Assembly (NCBI RefSeq): GCF_017592555.1 | Contig: NZ_JAGFNS010000040.1 | Coordinates: 1-64,000, forward strand | Reading direction: 5' to 3' | DNA length: 64,000 bases | Source: Actinoplanes flavus | Lineage (GTDB): Bacteria > Actinomycetota > Actinomycetes > Mycobacteriales > Micromonosporaceae | Part shown: positions 8,177 through 15,932 of the stretch, piece by piece | How the letters are laid out: each line of letters opens with the position of its first letter | How positions within the stretch are numbered: the stretch's first letter is position 1 | Position numbers and translations under genes: made by a program | Notes under the pieces: model-generated | The model's input: the letters and a program-made list of their open reading frames with translations, nothing else | What the model was told of the DNA's origin: nothing | Databases searched by the model: none

Positions 8177-9493
8177 TCAGGCCCCCGCGGACCGCACGTC
8201 GAGTTCACGCACCAGTTCGGCGTGCCGGCGTTCGTCCAGCCGGTACCAGATCAGGGGGACCGCGGCGAGGGCTCCGATGACGCCGGGGACGATCGTCATC
8301 GTGGCGTGCAGGCCGTCGAGCGCGGCACTGCTCTGTCGCGCTCCGGCCACGTACCCGAAGGCGGCCAGCAGCGCGAGCCCCAGCGAGGCGCCCAGCGCCG
8401 AGGCGACCTTGGTCTTGAAGATGTTGCTGGAGAAGACCAGCCCCTCGGTGCGGCGGCCGGTCCGCCAGTGGCCGTACTCCACGGTGTCGGCGAGCATCGA
8501 CAGCAGCGTGATGTTCGTGACGCCGTAGCCGATCCCGGTCACCGCGATCCAGCCCAGGATCGGCGCGAGCGACTGGTAGCCGGTGAGCCACGATCCCACC
8601 GAGGTGACCGTCGTGACCGCGAGCCCGGCCAGGGCCGCCCCGCGTTTGCCCCTGAGCCGTGCGGCGAGCGGGCTGAGCAGCGAACCGGTGATCGTGGTGA
8701 CGGCGAAGACACCGACGAACAGCGGCACCAGGGCCTCGGCGTCGAAGTTGTACCGCAGGTAGTAGGCCGGGATGATGCTGCGGACGGTGAAGGCGATCTC
8801 GGTCATCAGCATGGCGGCCAGCAGCAGTTGCAGCGGCCGGTTACGCACGAACAGGCGCAGCATCTCCCCCACCTGGTACCGCGGCGACGGCACGTGGTCG
8901 GCGCGCTCACGCACCCGGGCGAAGGTGATCCAGGTCAGCGCGACGGCGATCAGCGCGTAGAGGATCGCGACGTCGCGCCAGCCCTGGACCGCCACGAGCG
9001 GCAGCGTGACGATGTTGACGCCGATGAAGCCGACGCTGGCCAGGGTGCGGGGAACCATCACCAGCGACGTGCGCTCCCGGGCGTCCAGGGTCAGCGCGGC
9101 CGACATCGACCAGTACGGCACGTCCATCGCCGAGAACGCGATCCCCCAGAGCAGGTACGTCACGTACGCCAGCGCGAGCGTCGTGGACGGGTCCAGCCGC
9201 GGCACCGAGAACGCGACCACCGTGAGCAGCGCCAGCACGGGCGGCGCGAACAGCAGGTACGGCCGGAACCGGCCCCACCGCGACGACGTGCGGTCCACGA
9301 GCATCCCCATGACCGGGTCGAACAGCGCGTCGACCACCCGTACCACGAGGAACAGCAGCGACGCGGAGGCGGCGGCGATGCCGAGCACGTCGGTGTAGAA
9401 CAGCGCGAGATAGGTCGCGACGAAGCCGTAGAGGATGTTGTTGCCCAGGCTTCCCCAGCCGTAGGCCAGCTTGCTCTGCCAGCTCATCGTCAC
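8177..9493 (-). CDS. GPH-family (MelB-like) sugar:cation symporter
   Basis: A 438-residue membrane protein with about 12 hydrophobic segments. The beginning, KLAYGWGSLGNNILYGFVATYLALFY, and the loop FDPVMGMLVDRTSSRWGRFRPYLLF (recognisable DPVMG and RWGRFRPY) are diagnostic of the glycoside-pentoside-hexuronide:cation symporter family. It would import a glycoside or uronide with H+ or Na+. The start is GTG at 9493 or ATG at 9487; neither has a clear ribosome-binding site, so it may be leaderless or weakly translated. It is first in a two-gene operon with the TetR gene. No glycosidase is adjacent, so the substrate cannot be narrowed. Confidence 0.87.
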   Translation of the reverse strand: MTMSWQSKLAYGWGSLGNNILYGFVATYLALFYTDVLGIAAASASLLFLVVRVVDALFDPVMGMLVDRTSSRWGRFRPYLLFAPPVLALLTVVAFSVPRLDPSTTLALAYVTYLLWGIAFSAMDVPYWSMSAALTLDARERTSLVMVPRTLASVGFIGVNIVTLPLVAVQGWRDVAILYALIAVALTWITFARVRERADHVPSPRYQVGEMLRLFVRNRPLQLLLAAMLMTEIAFTVRSIIPAYYLRYNFDAEALVPLFVGVFAVTTITGSLLSPLAARLRGKRGAALAGLAVTTVTSVGSWLTGYQSLAPILGWIAVTGIGYGVTNITLLSMLADTVEYGHWRTGRRTEGLVFSSNIFKTKVASALGASLGLALLAAFGYVAGARQSSAALDGLHATMTIVPGVIGALAAVPLIWYRLDERRHAELVRELDVRSAGA

Positions 9494-9500
9494 GGGCAGG

Positions 9501-9524
9501 AAAATAACACACGTGTGACATTTT
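9501..9524. promoter_or_regulatory. Palindromic operator candidate, symporter/PPOX divergent promoter
   Basis: A perfect ten-base core CACACGTGTG at 9508-9517 is flanked symmetrically by AAAAT (9501-9505) and ATTTT (9520-9524), with only the two bases on either side of the core mismatched. It lies 7-13 bases upstream of the symporter start and 25 bases upstream of the divergent PPOX gene, a typical place for a TetR operator. The link to the TetR protein at 7511-8173 is inference from position. Confidence 0.5.
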
Positions 9525-9548
9525 CTGGATGCGACCTAGGATCGGTCC

Positions 9549-9941
9549 ATGGAGTCCGCCGCCGAACTGTTCGCCTCCGCACGGGTGGCACGGCTCGCCA
9601 CCGTCAACGCCGACGGTGTCCCCCGCCTGGTTCCGATCGTCTTCGCGGTCACCGGCGACCTCATCCACACCGCGGTCGACGCCAAACCCAAACGCACCCG
9701 CCACCTGCGCCGGCTCGCCGACATCGCGGCGAACCCACGCGTGTGCGTGCTCGCCGACCACTACGACGACGACTGGTCGGCCCTGTGGTGGGCGCGCGCC
9801 GACGGCACCGCCCGCGTCCTCGACTCCTCCCCCGCCGGCCTGGCCGCGCTGACCGCCCGCTACCCGCAGTACCGCGACACCCCACCGCCCGGCCCGTTCC
9901 TGGAGATCACCGTGGACCGCTGGTCCGCCTGGCGCCCCTGA
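9549..9941 (+). CDS. PPOX-class (F420-dependent type) oxidoreductase
   Basis: A 130-residue split-barrel flavin- or F420-binding protein of the pyridoxamine 5'-phosphate oxidase-like class. It opens ELFASARVARLATVNADGVPRLVPIVF, the typical first strands (VARLATVNADG), followed by DAKPKRTRHLRRLADIAANPRVCVL and a terminal WSAWRP, which match the actinobacterial subgroup described as probable F420-dependent enzymes. Cofactor assignment comes from family resemblance, not from the sequence itself. The 3' end overlaps the convergent DUF4291 gene by 35 bases. Confidence 0.8.
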   Translation: MESAAELFASARVARLATVNADGVPRLVPIVFAVTGDLIHTAVDAKPKRTRHLRRLADIAANPRVCVLADHYDDDWSALWWARADGTARVLDSSPAGLAALTARYPQYRDTPPPGPFLEITVDRWSAWRP

Positions 9942-10539
9942 CCGGCGGCGAAACCCCCACGTCAAAGTTGATTTGCGGGTACGGGTAGAGCCGTTCTGCC
10001 GGGAGAAGCGCCGTCGCCGTGTCGACGTCACGGGCGTCGAGGTGGCCCCGGATGCGGCGCACCAGTGGGGTCACGTCGGTGATCTCTGTGATCCACTCGT
10101 CGACGTAGAGCGGCACCGCCGCACCGCCGAGGCCGAGTTGCAGGGAACGGTAGGGCAGCTCACGCAGGTGCAGATCACGTTCCGGGTCCCACTGCACCCG
10201 GGTCGGGGCGCGTTTGAGCGCACGCTGCCAGGTGGCCCGGTCAGGGTGGATGCCGCGCTTGTAACCGCTGAGGACCGCGTTGGCGAGCGCCCATTCGAAG
10301 CCGGTCCGAGTGATCGAGATGGCAAGGACGTGTTCCTGGCCGGGTTTGGTGGCCCAGCCACAGCGATACATCATCCACAGGAACGACGGTTTGATCCAGG
10401 TCATCCGATCCCGCTTGAACGGCGGCACGAACCGTCCCGCGCTGACGGCCGGCACGGCGATCCTCGCTGAGTAGGCCTGATAGACGGTGATCGTGCTGTC
10501 GTCGTACATCGCTCGGATCTCGTGTTTCACGCCGCCCAT
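9907..10539 (-). CDS. DUF4291 protein
   Basis: A 210-residue cytoplasmic protein of the DUF4291 family, recognised from its highly conserved beginning (HEIRAMYDDSTITVYQAYS) and the FKRDRMTWIKPSFLWMMYR block, then CGWATKPGQEHVLAI. Function is unknown. ATG at 10539 is chosen because the conserved region starts right after it; the upstream frame is Arg-rich and not protein-like. It stands between the PPOX gene and the old (trailer) end of the CRISPR array. I see no evidence that it works with the array. Confidence 0.85.
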   Translation of the reverse strand: MGGVKHEIRAMYDDSTITVYQAYSARIAVPAVSAGRFVPPFKRDRMTWIKPSFLWMMYRCGWATKPGQEHVLAISITRTGFEWALANAVLSGYKRGIHPDRATWQRALKRAPTRVQWDPERDLHLRELPYRSLQLGLGGAAVPLYVDEWITEITDVTPLVRRIRGHLDARDVDTATALLPAERLYPYPQINFDVGVSPPVRGARRTSGPR

Positions 10540-10599
10540 GGTCGAGGTTCGGCGCCGCCGGCCGCGACCGGATTTCCGGCCGGCACGGCTGGCAGCACG

Positions 10600-10778
10600 C
10601 CGGTCAGGGTGCGGGTCCGCCCAGGTTCCTGCCGTAGCCCGGGCGGAGGATCGCGTCGGTGAACGTGTCGAGCAGTCGCCCCGTCGAAGGCACCGAAGCT
10701 GACAGGTTGGGTGGGCCACCGACGGGCGTCGCTAACGGGGTCGTAACCTCCGTTGACGAGGATCTCGACGCTGATCAT
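10600..10778 (-). pseudogene. Possible frameshifted small reading frame at the CRISPR trailer end
   Basis: On the minus strand, ATG at 10778, inside the first degenerate CRISPR repeat, opens MISVEILVNGGYDPVSD followed by RRWPTQPVSFGAFDG. At a GGGG run near 10682 the frame loses sense, but shifting by one base gives RLLDTFTDAILRPGYGRN and a stop near 10614. Together they would make one plausible peptide of about 55 residues. I do not recognise a family. It may be a decayed gene or chance; confidence is low. Confidence 0.25.
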
Positions 10779-11563
10779 CCCCGCATGCGCGGGGATCAGC
10801 CCTGGTCAGCGACCGCGGCAAGTAGGGCCTGCGGATCATCCCCGCGTGCGCAGGGAGCAGGTAGCCCACGTGTCATCGTAGCCCTTACCGTACGGATCAT
10901 CCCCGCGTATGCAGGGAGCAGATCCAGCCGAGCTCTTCCGTCTTTGCTGTGCCCGGCTCATCCCGCGTGCACGGGAAGCAGGTGATGTCGAGTTCATCGG
11001 CGGCGGACACGTCGGGATCATCCCCGCGTGCGCGGGGAGCAGTTGTCGCCGCGGTACGTGCGCTGCGTCCACTCGGGATCATCCCCGCGTGCGCGGGGAG
11101 CAGACGAGGTGCGTTGCTGAAATGTGCGCATGTGGAGGATCATCTCCGCGTGCGCGGGGAGCAGTTGGCCACCTCGGTCGCCGCCCGCGCTCACGCCGGA
11201 TCATCCCCGCGTGCGCGGGGAGCAGGAGCTAGGCGCCTACTGCCTGTTCCGGTACGTCGGATCATCCCCGCGTGCGCGGGGAGCAGAGCCACTTGAGCCA
11301 CCGCAGGATGTCCAGCACCGGATCATCCCCGCGTGCGCGGGGAGCAGCGTGGTCGTCTCCGGTCCCGTCACGGATGTCGCGGATCATCCCCGCGTGCGCG
11401 GGGAGCAGGAGACCAAGGCCGGCGCGATGCACGCGGCGCAGGGATCATCCCCGCGTGCGCGGGGAGCAGACCTGCTGATAGCCGCCCTGAATGGTGTACG
11501 GCGGATCATCCCCGCGTGCGCGGGGAGCAGACGCCCGTAAGATCGGCGCGGCTTCGGAACTTC
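10772..11563 (-). CRISPR. CRISPR block A: oldest repeats (ATCATCC/GTGCG type)
   Basis: Contains 13 repeats beginning at 10772, 10833, 10894, 10955, 11015, 11076, 11137, 11198, 11259, 11320, 11381, 11442 and 11503, and their 13 spacers. The first four repeats are degenerate: repeat 1 has CTGATC/GATCAG ends that make it a near-complete palindrome, repeats 2 and 3 have CAGGGAGCAG, and repeat 4 has lost one C and is 27 bases. Repeat 7 has ATCTCC. The rest share GGATCATC on the left arm, which gives a U-A pair at the stem base in the minus-strand RNA. Confidence 0.93.
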
Positions 11564-11593
11564 GGATTATCCCCGCGTGCGCGGGGGTGATCC
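11564..11593. repeat. Hybrid CRISPR repeat 1 (two left halves joined, 30 bases)
   Basis: The left 16 bases (GGATTATCCCCGCGTG) are the left part of a block A repeat. The remaining 14 (CGCGGGGGTGATCC) are the reverse complement of the left part of a block B repeat. It is therefore head-to-head and 2 bases longer than normal. It marks the left breakpoint of the inverted block. Confidence 0.95.
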
Positions 11594-12054
11594 TTCCCTT
11601 CGGTAGGCCCTCAGCGCTGGCTTGGTCTGCTCCCCGCGCACGCGGGGGTGATCCGAAGTGGCTCACCGCCAAGATCGACGCGCGTGCCTGCTCCCCGCGC
11701 ACGCGGGGGTGATCTCGCTGCCAATACCGCTTCACCGTCTTAGGGTCGCTGCTCCCCGCGCACGCGGGGGTGACCCCGCCTCGATGCGTGGGCCCCATTC
11801 GCCTTCGGCCTGCTCCCCGCGCACGCGGGGGTGATCCGTACTCCTGCAAACGCCGGGAGGCGCAGGAAGCCCTGCTCCCCGCGCACGCGGGGGTGATCCG
11901 GTCGTCTTCCAGCTCGCGCACGCTCCGGCCTGCTGCTCCCCGCGCACGCGGGGGTGATCCCACGGCGACGTCGGACTCGTCGGCGACGTCCGGCTGCTCC
12001 CCGCGCACGCGGGGGTGATCCCACGATGGCCGTGGTCCGCGCCCGCGATGCTGC
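11594..12054 (+). CRISPR. CRISPR block B: inverted block, 7 repeats and 8 spacers
   Basis: Repeats at 11627, 11688, 11749, 11810, 11872, 11933 and 11994 read CTGCTCCCCGCGCACG-CGGGGGTGATCC on the plus strand, the reverse of every other repeat in the array. All spacers are 33 bases except the one at 11838-11871 (34). Repeat 11688 ends in GATCT and 11749 in GACCC. If the array is transcribed from its right-hand leader, this block produces RNA with the handle on the wrong side of the stem. Its spacers are therefore expected to be non-functional unless the block is also transcribed from the left. Confidence 0.96.
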
Positions 12055-12080
12055 CTGCTCCCCGCGTGCGCGGGGAGCAG
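12055..12080. repeat. Hybrid CRISPR repeat 2 (two right halves joined, 26 bases)
   Basis: CTGCTCCCCGCG (12 bases, reverse complement of a right arm) is fused to TGCGCGGGGAGCAG (14 bases, right part). It is 2 bases shorter than normal, exactly balancing the 30-base hybrid at 11564-11593. It marks the right breakpoint of the inverted block. Confidence 0.95.
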
Positions 12081-12995
12081 GAGATACGCCCATGAGTGAG
12101 GCAATGCAGCGCCGGATCACCCCCGCGTGCGCGGGGAGCAGTTCGTCGAGAGCGAGCTGCTCATCGGCACCCGGGGATCACCCCCGCGTACGCGGGGAGC
12201 AGATCGACCCGCGGGCGGCGTAGAGGTCGTTGTACGGATCACCCCCGCGTACGCGGGGAGCAGGGGTAGACGCCGCCGACGGGAATGTTCGTGGCGGGAT
12301 CACCCCCGCGTACGCGGGGAGCAGGTCCAACCCCACGAGCGCGAGGCGATGCGACGGGGATCACCCCCGCGTACGCGGGGAGCAGCACCACGGTAACTCT
12401 CGCCCCTGGTGCGACCTAGGATCACCCCCGCGTACGCGGGGAGCAGCAGGTCCCGTCATGGTCAGTCCCCCTCCAGCCCGGATCACCCCCGCGTACGCGG
12501 GGAGCAGGGACCGCGTTTGGTGACGACCGGGATTGAACAGGGATCACCCCCGCGTACGCGGGGAGCAGGCCGGCCTCGCCGACTCGACGGTCACGCTGGA
12601 GGGATCACCCCCGCGTACGCGGGGAGCAGCTGAACACCACCGACCGCGCGGCCGGCTTCACCGGATCACCCCCGCGTACGCGGGGAGCAGAAGTCGGAAC
12701 TCGGAAACGCTTCCGACTTTTCAGGATCACCCCCGCGTACGCGGGGAGCAGGATCGCCTCGCGGGTCTGGGCCACGCTGGCGACGGATCACCCCCGCGTA
12801 CGCGGGGAGCAGGATCTGGCACCAGGTCGGCGAGACGACATTCAGGGATCACCCCCGCGTACGCGGGGAGCAGGGATGCGTGATCGAGCGCGAAGACCAG
12901 TACCGAGGATCACCCCCGCGTACGCGGGGAGCAGCGTGGGATAGCCGCCGCTGCCGTGGTTGCAGCGGGATCACCCCCGCGTACGCGGGGAGCAG
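12081..12995 (-). CRISPR. CRISPR block C: youngest repeats (ATCACCC/GTACG type)
   Basis: Fifteen repeats start at 12114, 12175, 12236, 12297, 12358, 12419, 12480, 12541, 12602, 12663, 12724, 12785, 12846, 12907 and 12968. The first (12114) still has GTGCG in the loop; the other fourteen all have GTACG and are identical to each other. That near-perfect uniformity, compared with the degenerate left end, supports the right side as leader-proximal. The spacer at 12691-12723 contains a perfect inverted repeat (AAGTCGGAA ... TTCCGACTT). Confidence 0.95.
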
Positions 12996-13095
12996 GCTAA
13001 TCTACCTGCGTTGCTATAGATCAACATCGCCGATTTCATTCACTCGGTTCTCCTGCACGATCTCAGGTGAGGCTGGGTCTGAGCGCCGATGAAAA
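12996..13095 (-). promoter_or_regulatory. Probable CRISPR leader
   Basis: Directly right of the last perfect repeat the sequence becomes clearly less GC-rich (for example TTGCTATAGATCAAC near 13010 and GATTTCATTCACTC near 13033), as leaders usually are. Placement rests on repeat polarity and on the degeneration of the opposite end. A promoter cannot be fixed by eye. The remaining gap to the helicase gene (13096-13440) shows no convincing gene; the 103-codon frame there lacks protein character. Confidence 0.55.
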
Positions 13096-13440
13096 GTTCG
13101 ATGCCGGCTACTGAGGGCGATGCCTGATCACGGCTGGCCATGCCCCTCGCCGGATACGAATTTCCACTTCGGCTTGAGTTCGAACACTACCCGGAACTTT
13201 CAGGGAGACGGCCGAAGTGCCTCCGATTTCGGAGACGAGCAGCACCCCGATGGCAGGCCGGCGTGGTCGAGCAGAGGACCGAGCCCTAAGACAGGATCGT
13301 GGTGCTTGGCGGCCCAGGGCGGGCGCCTCGCCGCCGCTATGCCCGATGTGCGGGTTCCGAGTCCCATAGCGGACGCCGGGGCTGGGCCGGCTTCACCCCG
13401 TACCGATGGGTCGGGGTTTGATCTGGAATAGGGTTTGGGC

Positions 13441-15093
13441 ATGGAAACTGATCCGTCTGAGTCCGAAGCGGGTTTCGCCGGACTGGGGTTGCGGGCGGAA
13501 CTGCTCCGTGCGTTGACCAATCTGGGCTATGAGGAACCGACACCGATCCAGCAGGGGGCGATCCCGCCGCTGATCGAGGGGCACGACCTGGTCGGTCAGG
13601 CCGCCACCGGCACGGGTAAGACCGCCGCCTTCGCGCTGCCCCTGTTGCAGGGGCTCAAGCCCGCCGGGCGGGACGCCGGGCCGTCGGCGCTGGTGCTGGT
13701 GCCGACCCGGGAGCTGGCCGAGCAGGTGTCGCAGGCGGTCCACCGGTACGGCCGTGACCTGGGGGTGCGGGTGCTGCCGGTGTACGGCGGACAGCCGATC
13801 GGCCGCCAGTTGCAGGTGCTGAACCGTGGGGTGGACGTGGTCGTCGGCACGCCGGGTCGGGTGCTGGACCACATCGAGCGGGAGACGCTGCGGCTCGGCG
13901 ACATCCGTACCGTGGTGCTGGACGAGGCCGACGAGATGCTCGACATGGGGTTCGCCGAGGACATCGAGGCGATCCTGGCCGAGACGCCGGAATCCCGCCA
14001 GACGGTGTTGTTCTCCGCGACGATGCCGCCCCGCATCGACGGCATCGCCCGCCGTCATCTGCGGAACCCGACGCGGATCACGATGGGCCGCAAGGCGGTC
14101 GAACCGGGTGAGCTGCCGCTGGTCCGGCAGAGCGCCTACGTCGTGGCGCGGGCGCACCGGGCGGCCGCGCTGGGCCGGATCCTGGATGTGGAGACGCCGA
14201 CGGCGGCGATCGTCTTCTGCCGGACCCGGGAGGAGGTCGACCAGGTCACCGAGACGCTGAACGGGCGCGGCTACCGGGCGGAGGCGCTGCACGGCGGCAT
14301 GAGCCAGGACCAGCGCGACCGGGTGATGGGCCGGCTGCGGGGCGGCAGCACCGAGTTGCTGGTGGCCACCGACGTGGCGGCGCGCGGGCTGGACGTCGAG
14401 CAGCTGACCCACGTGATCAACTTCAACGTGCCGGTGGCGCCGGAGGCCTATGTGCACCGGATCGGCCGGGTCGGGCGGGCCGGGCGGGAGGGTTCCGCGA
14501 TCACCCTGGCGGAGCCGCGTGAGCAGCGGATGCTCAAGGCGATCGAGCGGCTCACCGGGCAGCGGATCACCCTGGAGAAGCTGCCGACGGTGACCGATCT
14601 GCGGGCCCGGCGGCTGGAGGTGACGCGTACCGCGTTGCAGGCCAGCCTGGAGACCGACGATCTGGAGCGGTTCCGGGTGGTGCTGGATTCGCTGACCGAC
14701 GAGTTCGACGTCGAGGACGTGGCGCTGGCCGCGGTGAAGCTGCTGCACGAGGCGGCCGGTGGTGACCGTGACGAGGACGAGATCCCGACGCCGTCGCTGC
14801 CGCCGGAGGGCCGCCGGGCGGCGGCCCGCGACAACCGGGCGCCCGGCGGAAAGGTGGCCCGGCTGTTCTTCGGGATCGGCCGCCGGGCCGGGGTCCGCCC
14901 GCAGGATCTGGTCGGGGCGATCGCCGGTGAGGCCGGGCTGCACTCGCGGGACATCGGCGCGATTCAGATCACCGACCGGTTCTCGCTGGTGGAGGTGCCG
15001 GAGCCGGCCGCGGACCGGGTGATCGCGGCGATGCAGCGGGCCACCATCCGGGGCCGGCGCCCGACGGTCCGCCGGGAGCGGTTCGCCCGCTGA
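13441..15093 (+). CDS. DEAD-box ATP-dependent RNA helicase with DbpA-type RNA-binding domain
   Basis: A 550-residue RNA helicase. Q motif EEPTPIQQGAIPPLI, Walker A ATGTGKT (about residue 58), PTRELAEQ, TPGRVLD, DEAD box LDEADEMLDMGF (about 160), SAT motif FSATMP, VATDVAARGLD and HRIGRVGRAGREG are all present in order. The C-terminal ~75 residues (RLFFGIGRRAGVRPQDLVGAI ... DRFSLVEVPE) are a DbpA-type RNA-binding domain, which in E. coli directs binding to 23S rRNA. Such proteins (DeaD/CsdA/DbpA group) act in ribosome assembly and RNA turnover, often in the cold. ATG at 13441 is taken; TTG at 13435 is also in frame. It is monocistronic. Confidence 0.93.
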   Translation: METDPSESEAGFAGLGLRAELLRALTNLGYEEPTPIQQGAIPPLIEGHDLVGQAATGTGKTAAFALPLLQGLKPAGRDAGPSALVLVPTRELAEQVSQAVHRYGRDLGVRVLPVYGGQPIGRQLQVLNRGVDVVVGTPGRVLDHIERETLRLGDIRTVVLDEADEMLDMGFAEDIEAILAETPESRQTVLFSATMPPRIDGIARRHLRNPTRITMGRKAVEPGELPLVRQSAYVVARAHRAAALGRILDVETPTAAIVFCRTREEVDQVTETLNGRGYRAEALHGGMSQDQRDRVMGRLRGGSTELLVATDVAARGLDVEQLTHVINFNVPVAPEAYVHRIGRVGRAGREGSAITLAEPREQRMLKAIERLTGQRITLEKLPTVTDLRARRLEVTRTALQASLETDDLERFRVVLDSLTDEFDVEDVALAAVKLLHEAAGGDRDEDEIPTPSLPPEGRRAAARDNRAPGGKVARLFFGIGRRAGVRPQDLVGAIAGEAGLHSRDIGAIQITDRFSLVEVPEPAADRVIAAMQRATIRGRRPTVRRERFAR

Positions 15094-15125
15094 CGCGGGT
15101 GGCCGGCGCCTGCCATGGTGGCGGG

Positions 15126-15929
15126 GTGGCCAACGAGCACGAGATCGAACGCTGGAACGGCGACACGGCCCGGCGGTGGCTGGCCGAGCGGGCCCGGCAC
15201 GCCGCCGTCCGGGACCGGCTGATCCCGCACCTGCTGGACGCGGCGGCCGTCGCCCCCGGCGACCGGGTCCTGGACGTGGGGTGCGGCTGCGGCGACACGG
15301 CGCGGGCGCTGGCCCGGTCGGCCGGCACGGTGGTCGGCCTGGACGTGTCCGAACCGCTGCTGACGGTGGCGCGCCGCGAGGTGCCCGGGGTTCGCTTCGT
15401 GCGCGGCGACGCGCAGGTCCATCCGCTGCCGCCGGCCGGTTTCGACGTCGTGGTCAGCAGTTTCGGCGTGCTGTTCTTCGACGACCCGGTGGCGGCCTTC
15501 GGCAACCTCCGGGCCGCTGTCCGGCCGGGCGGCCGCCTGGCCTTCCTCAGCTGGCAGGATCCCCTGGCGAACGAGGTCTTCGCGATTCCGTTGCGGGTCT
15601 TTCAGGGGTACGGGTACGAGCTCCCCGGCGGGGACGGCGACCCGTTGGCCGACCCGGAGCGGATCACCGCGATCCTTACCGGCGCCGGCTTCGGCGCGGT
15701 GCGGGTGCGGCCGGTCGCCGAGCCGGCCCGGCTGGGTACGGACGTGGCCGACGTGCTGGCGTACGTCACCGGCACCACCCGGGTCGGTGAGCTGTTCGCC
15801 GCCGCCGGTGACGGCCGGGCCGGCCCGATCCGCGCCGCGATCCAGCGGGAGCTCGCCGCCCGGCAGCGTGCCGGCGGGGTGTGGGTGCGGGCCGCCGCGT
15901 ACCTGGTCACGGCCACGGCGGCCGGCTGA
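15126..15929 (+). CDS. Class I SAM-dependent methyltransferase
   Basis: A 267-residue cytoplasmic methyltransferase. SAM-binding motif I is RVLDVGCGCGDTARALA, the acidic residue after strand 2 is in VVGLDVSE, and motif II-like FVRGDAQVHPLP and FDVVVSSFGVLFFDDP follow. This matches the UbiE/Methyltransf_11-like group acting on small molecules. GTG at 15126 begins ANEHEIERWNGD, a common N-terminus of this family; the 9 upstream codons are not conserved-looking. Substrate unknown. It converges on the MHS transporter, with only three bases between the two stops. Confidence 0.85.
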   Translation: MANEHEIERWNGDTARRWLAERARHAAVRDRLIPHLLDAAAVAPGDRVLDVGCGCGDTARALARSAGTVVGLDVSEPLLTVARREVPGVRFVRGDAQVHPLPPAGFDVVVSSFGVLFFDDPVAAFGNLRAAVRPGGRLAFLSWQDPLANEVFAIPLRVFQGYGYELPGGDGDPLADPERITAILTGAGFGAVRVRPVAEPARLGTDVADVLAYVTGTTRVGELFAAAGDGRAGPIRAAIQRELAARQRAGGVWVRAAAYLVTATAAG

Positions 15930-15932
15930 GGG

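Larger units (their letters stand above)
10772..12995 (-). CRISPR. CRISPR array, type I-E-like repeats, 37 repeats and 36 spacers, with an internal inversion
   Basis: Repeats are 28 bases (plus-strand left part GGATCATCCCCGCGTG, right part CGCGGGGAGCAG) and spacers 33 bases, one being 34. On the minus strand the repeat reads CTGCTCCCCGCGCACG then CGGGG and (A/G)TGATCC. This is the E. coli-like type I-E arrangement with a 7-base-pair stem (TCCCCGC/GCGGGG[A/G]) around a GCAC or GTAC loop. I therefore take the array as transcribed leftward from a leader right of 12995. Repeats at the left end are degenerate (10772, 10833, 10894, 10955), as expected for the oldest end. Repeats 15-21 are reversed. 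No cas gene occurs in the window, so Cascade, Cas3, Cas1 and Cas2 must be supplied from elsewhere, or the array is orphaned. Confidence 0.97.

Noticed and set aside
11594-12054. A separate second CRISPR array inserted in the opposite direction
   Set aside because: The hybrid repeats of 30 and 26 bases and the intermediate repeat type fit one local inversion exactly; an independent array would bring its own leader and intact end repeats, and neither is present.
10659-13092. Many overlapping Arg/Pro/Gly-rich open frames through the CRISPR region
   Set aside because: They are translations of the repeat (SSPRARGA, HPRVRGEQ, ITPACAGS), generated because repeat plus spacer is 61 bases and cycles through frames. 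None is a gene.
13120-13431. A 103-codon frame upstream of the helicase gene
   Set aside because: No ribosome-binding site, weak codon bias and no family resemblance; more likely leader or 5' untranslated sequence.
13393-14943. A 516-codon frame on the minus strand opposite the DEAD-box helicase
   Set aside because: It is the mirror of a high-GC gene with all helicase motifs on the plus strand; the antisense product is His/Pro/Arg-rich without domains.
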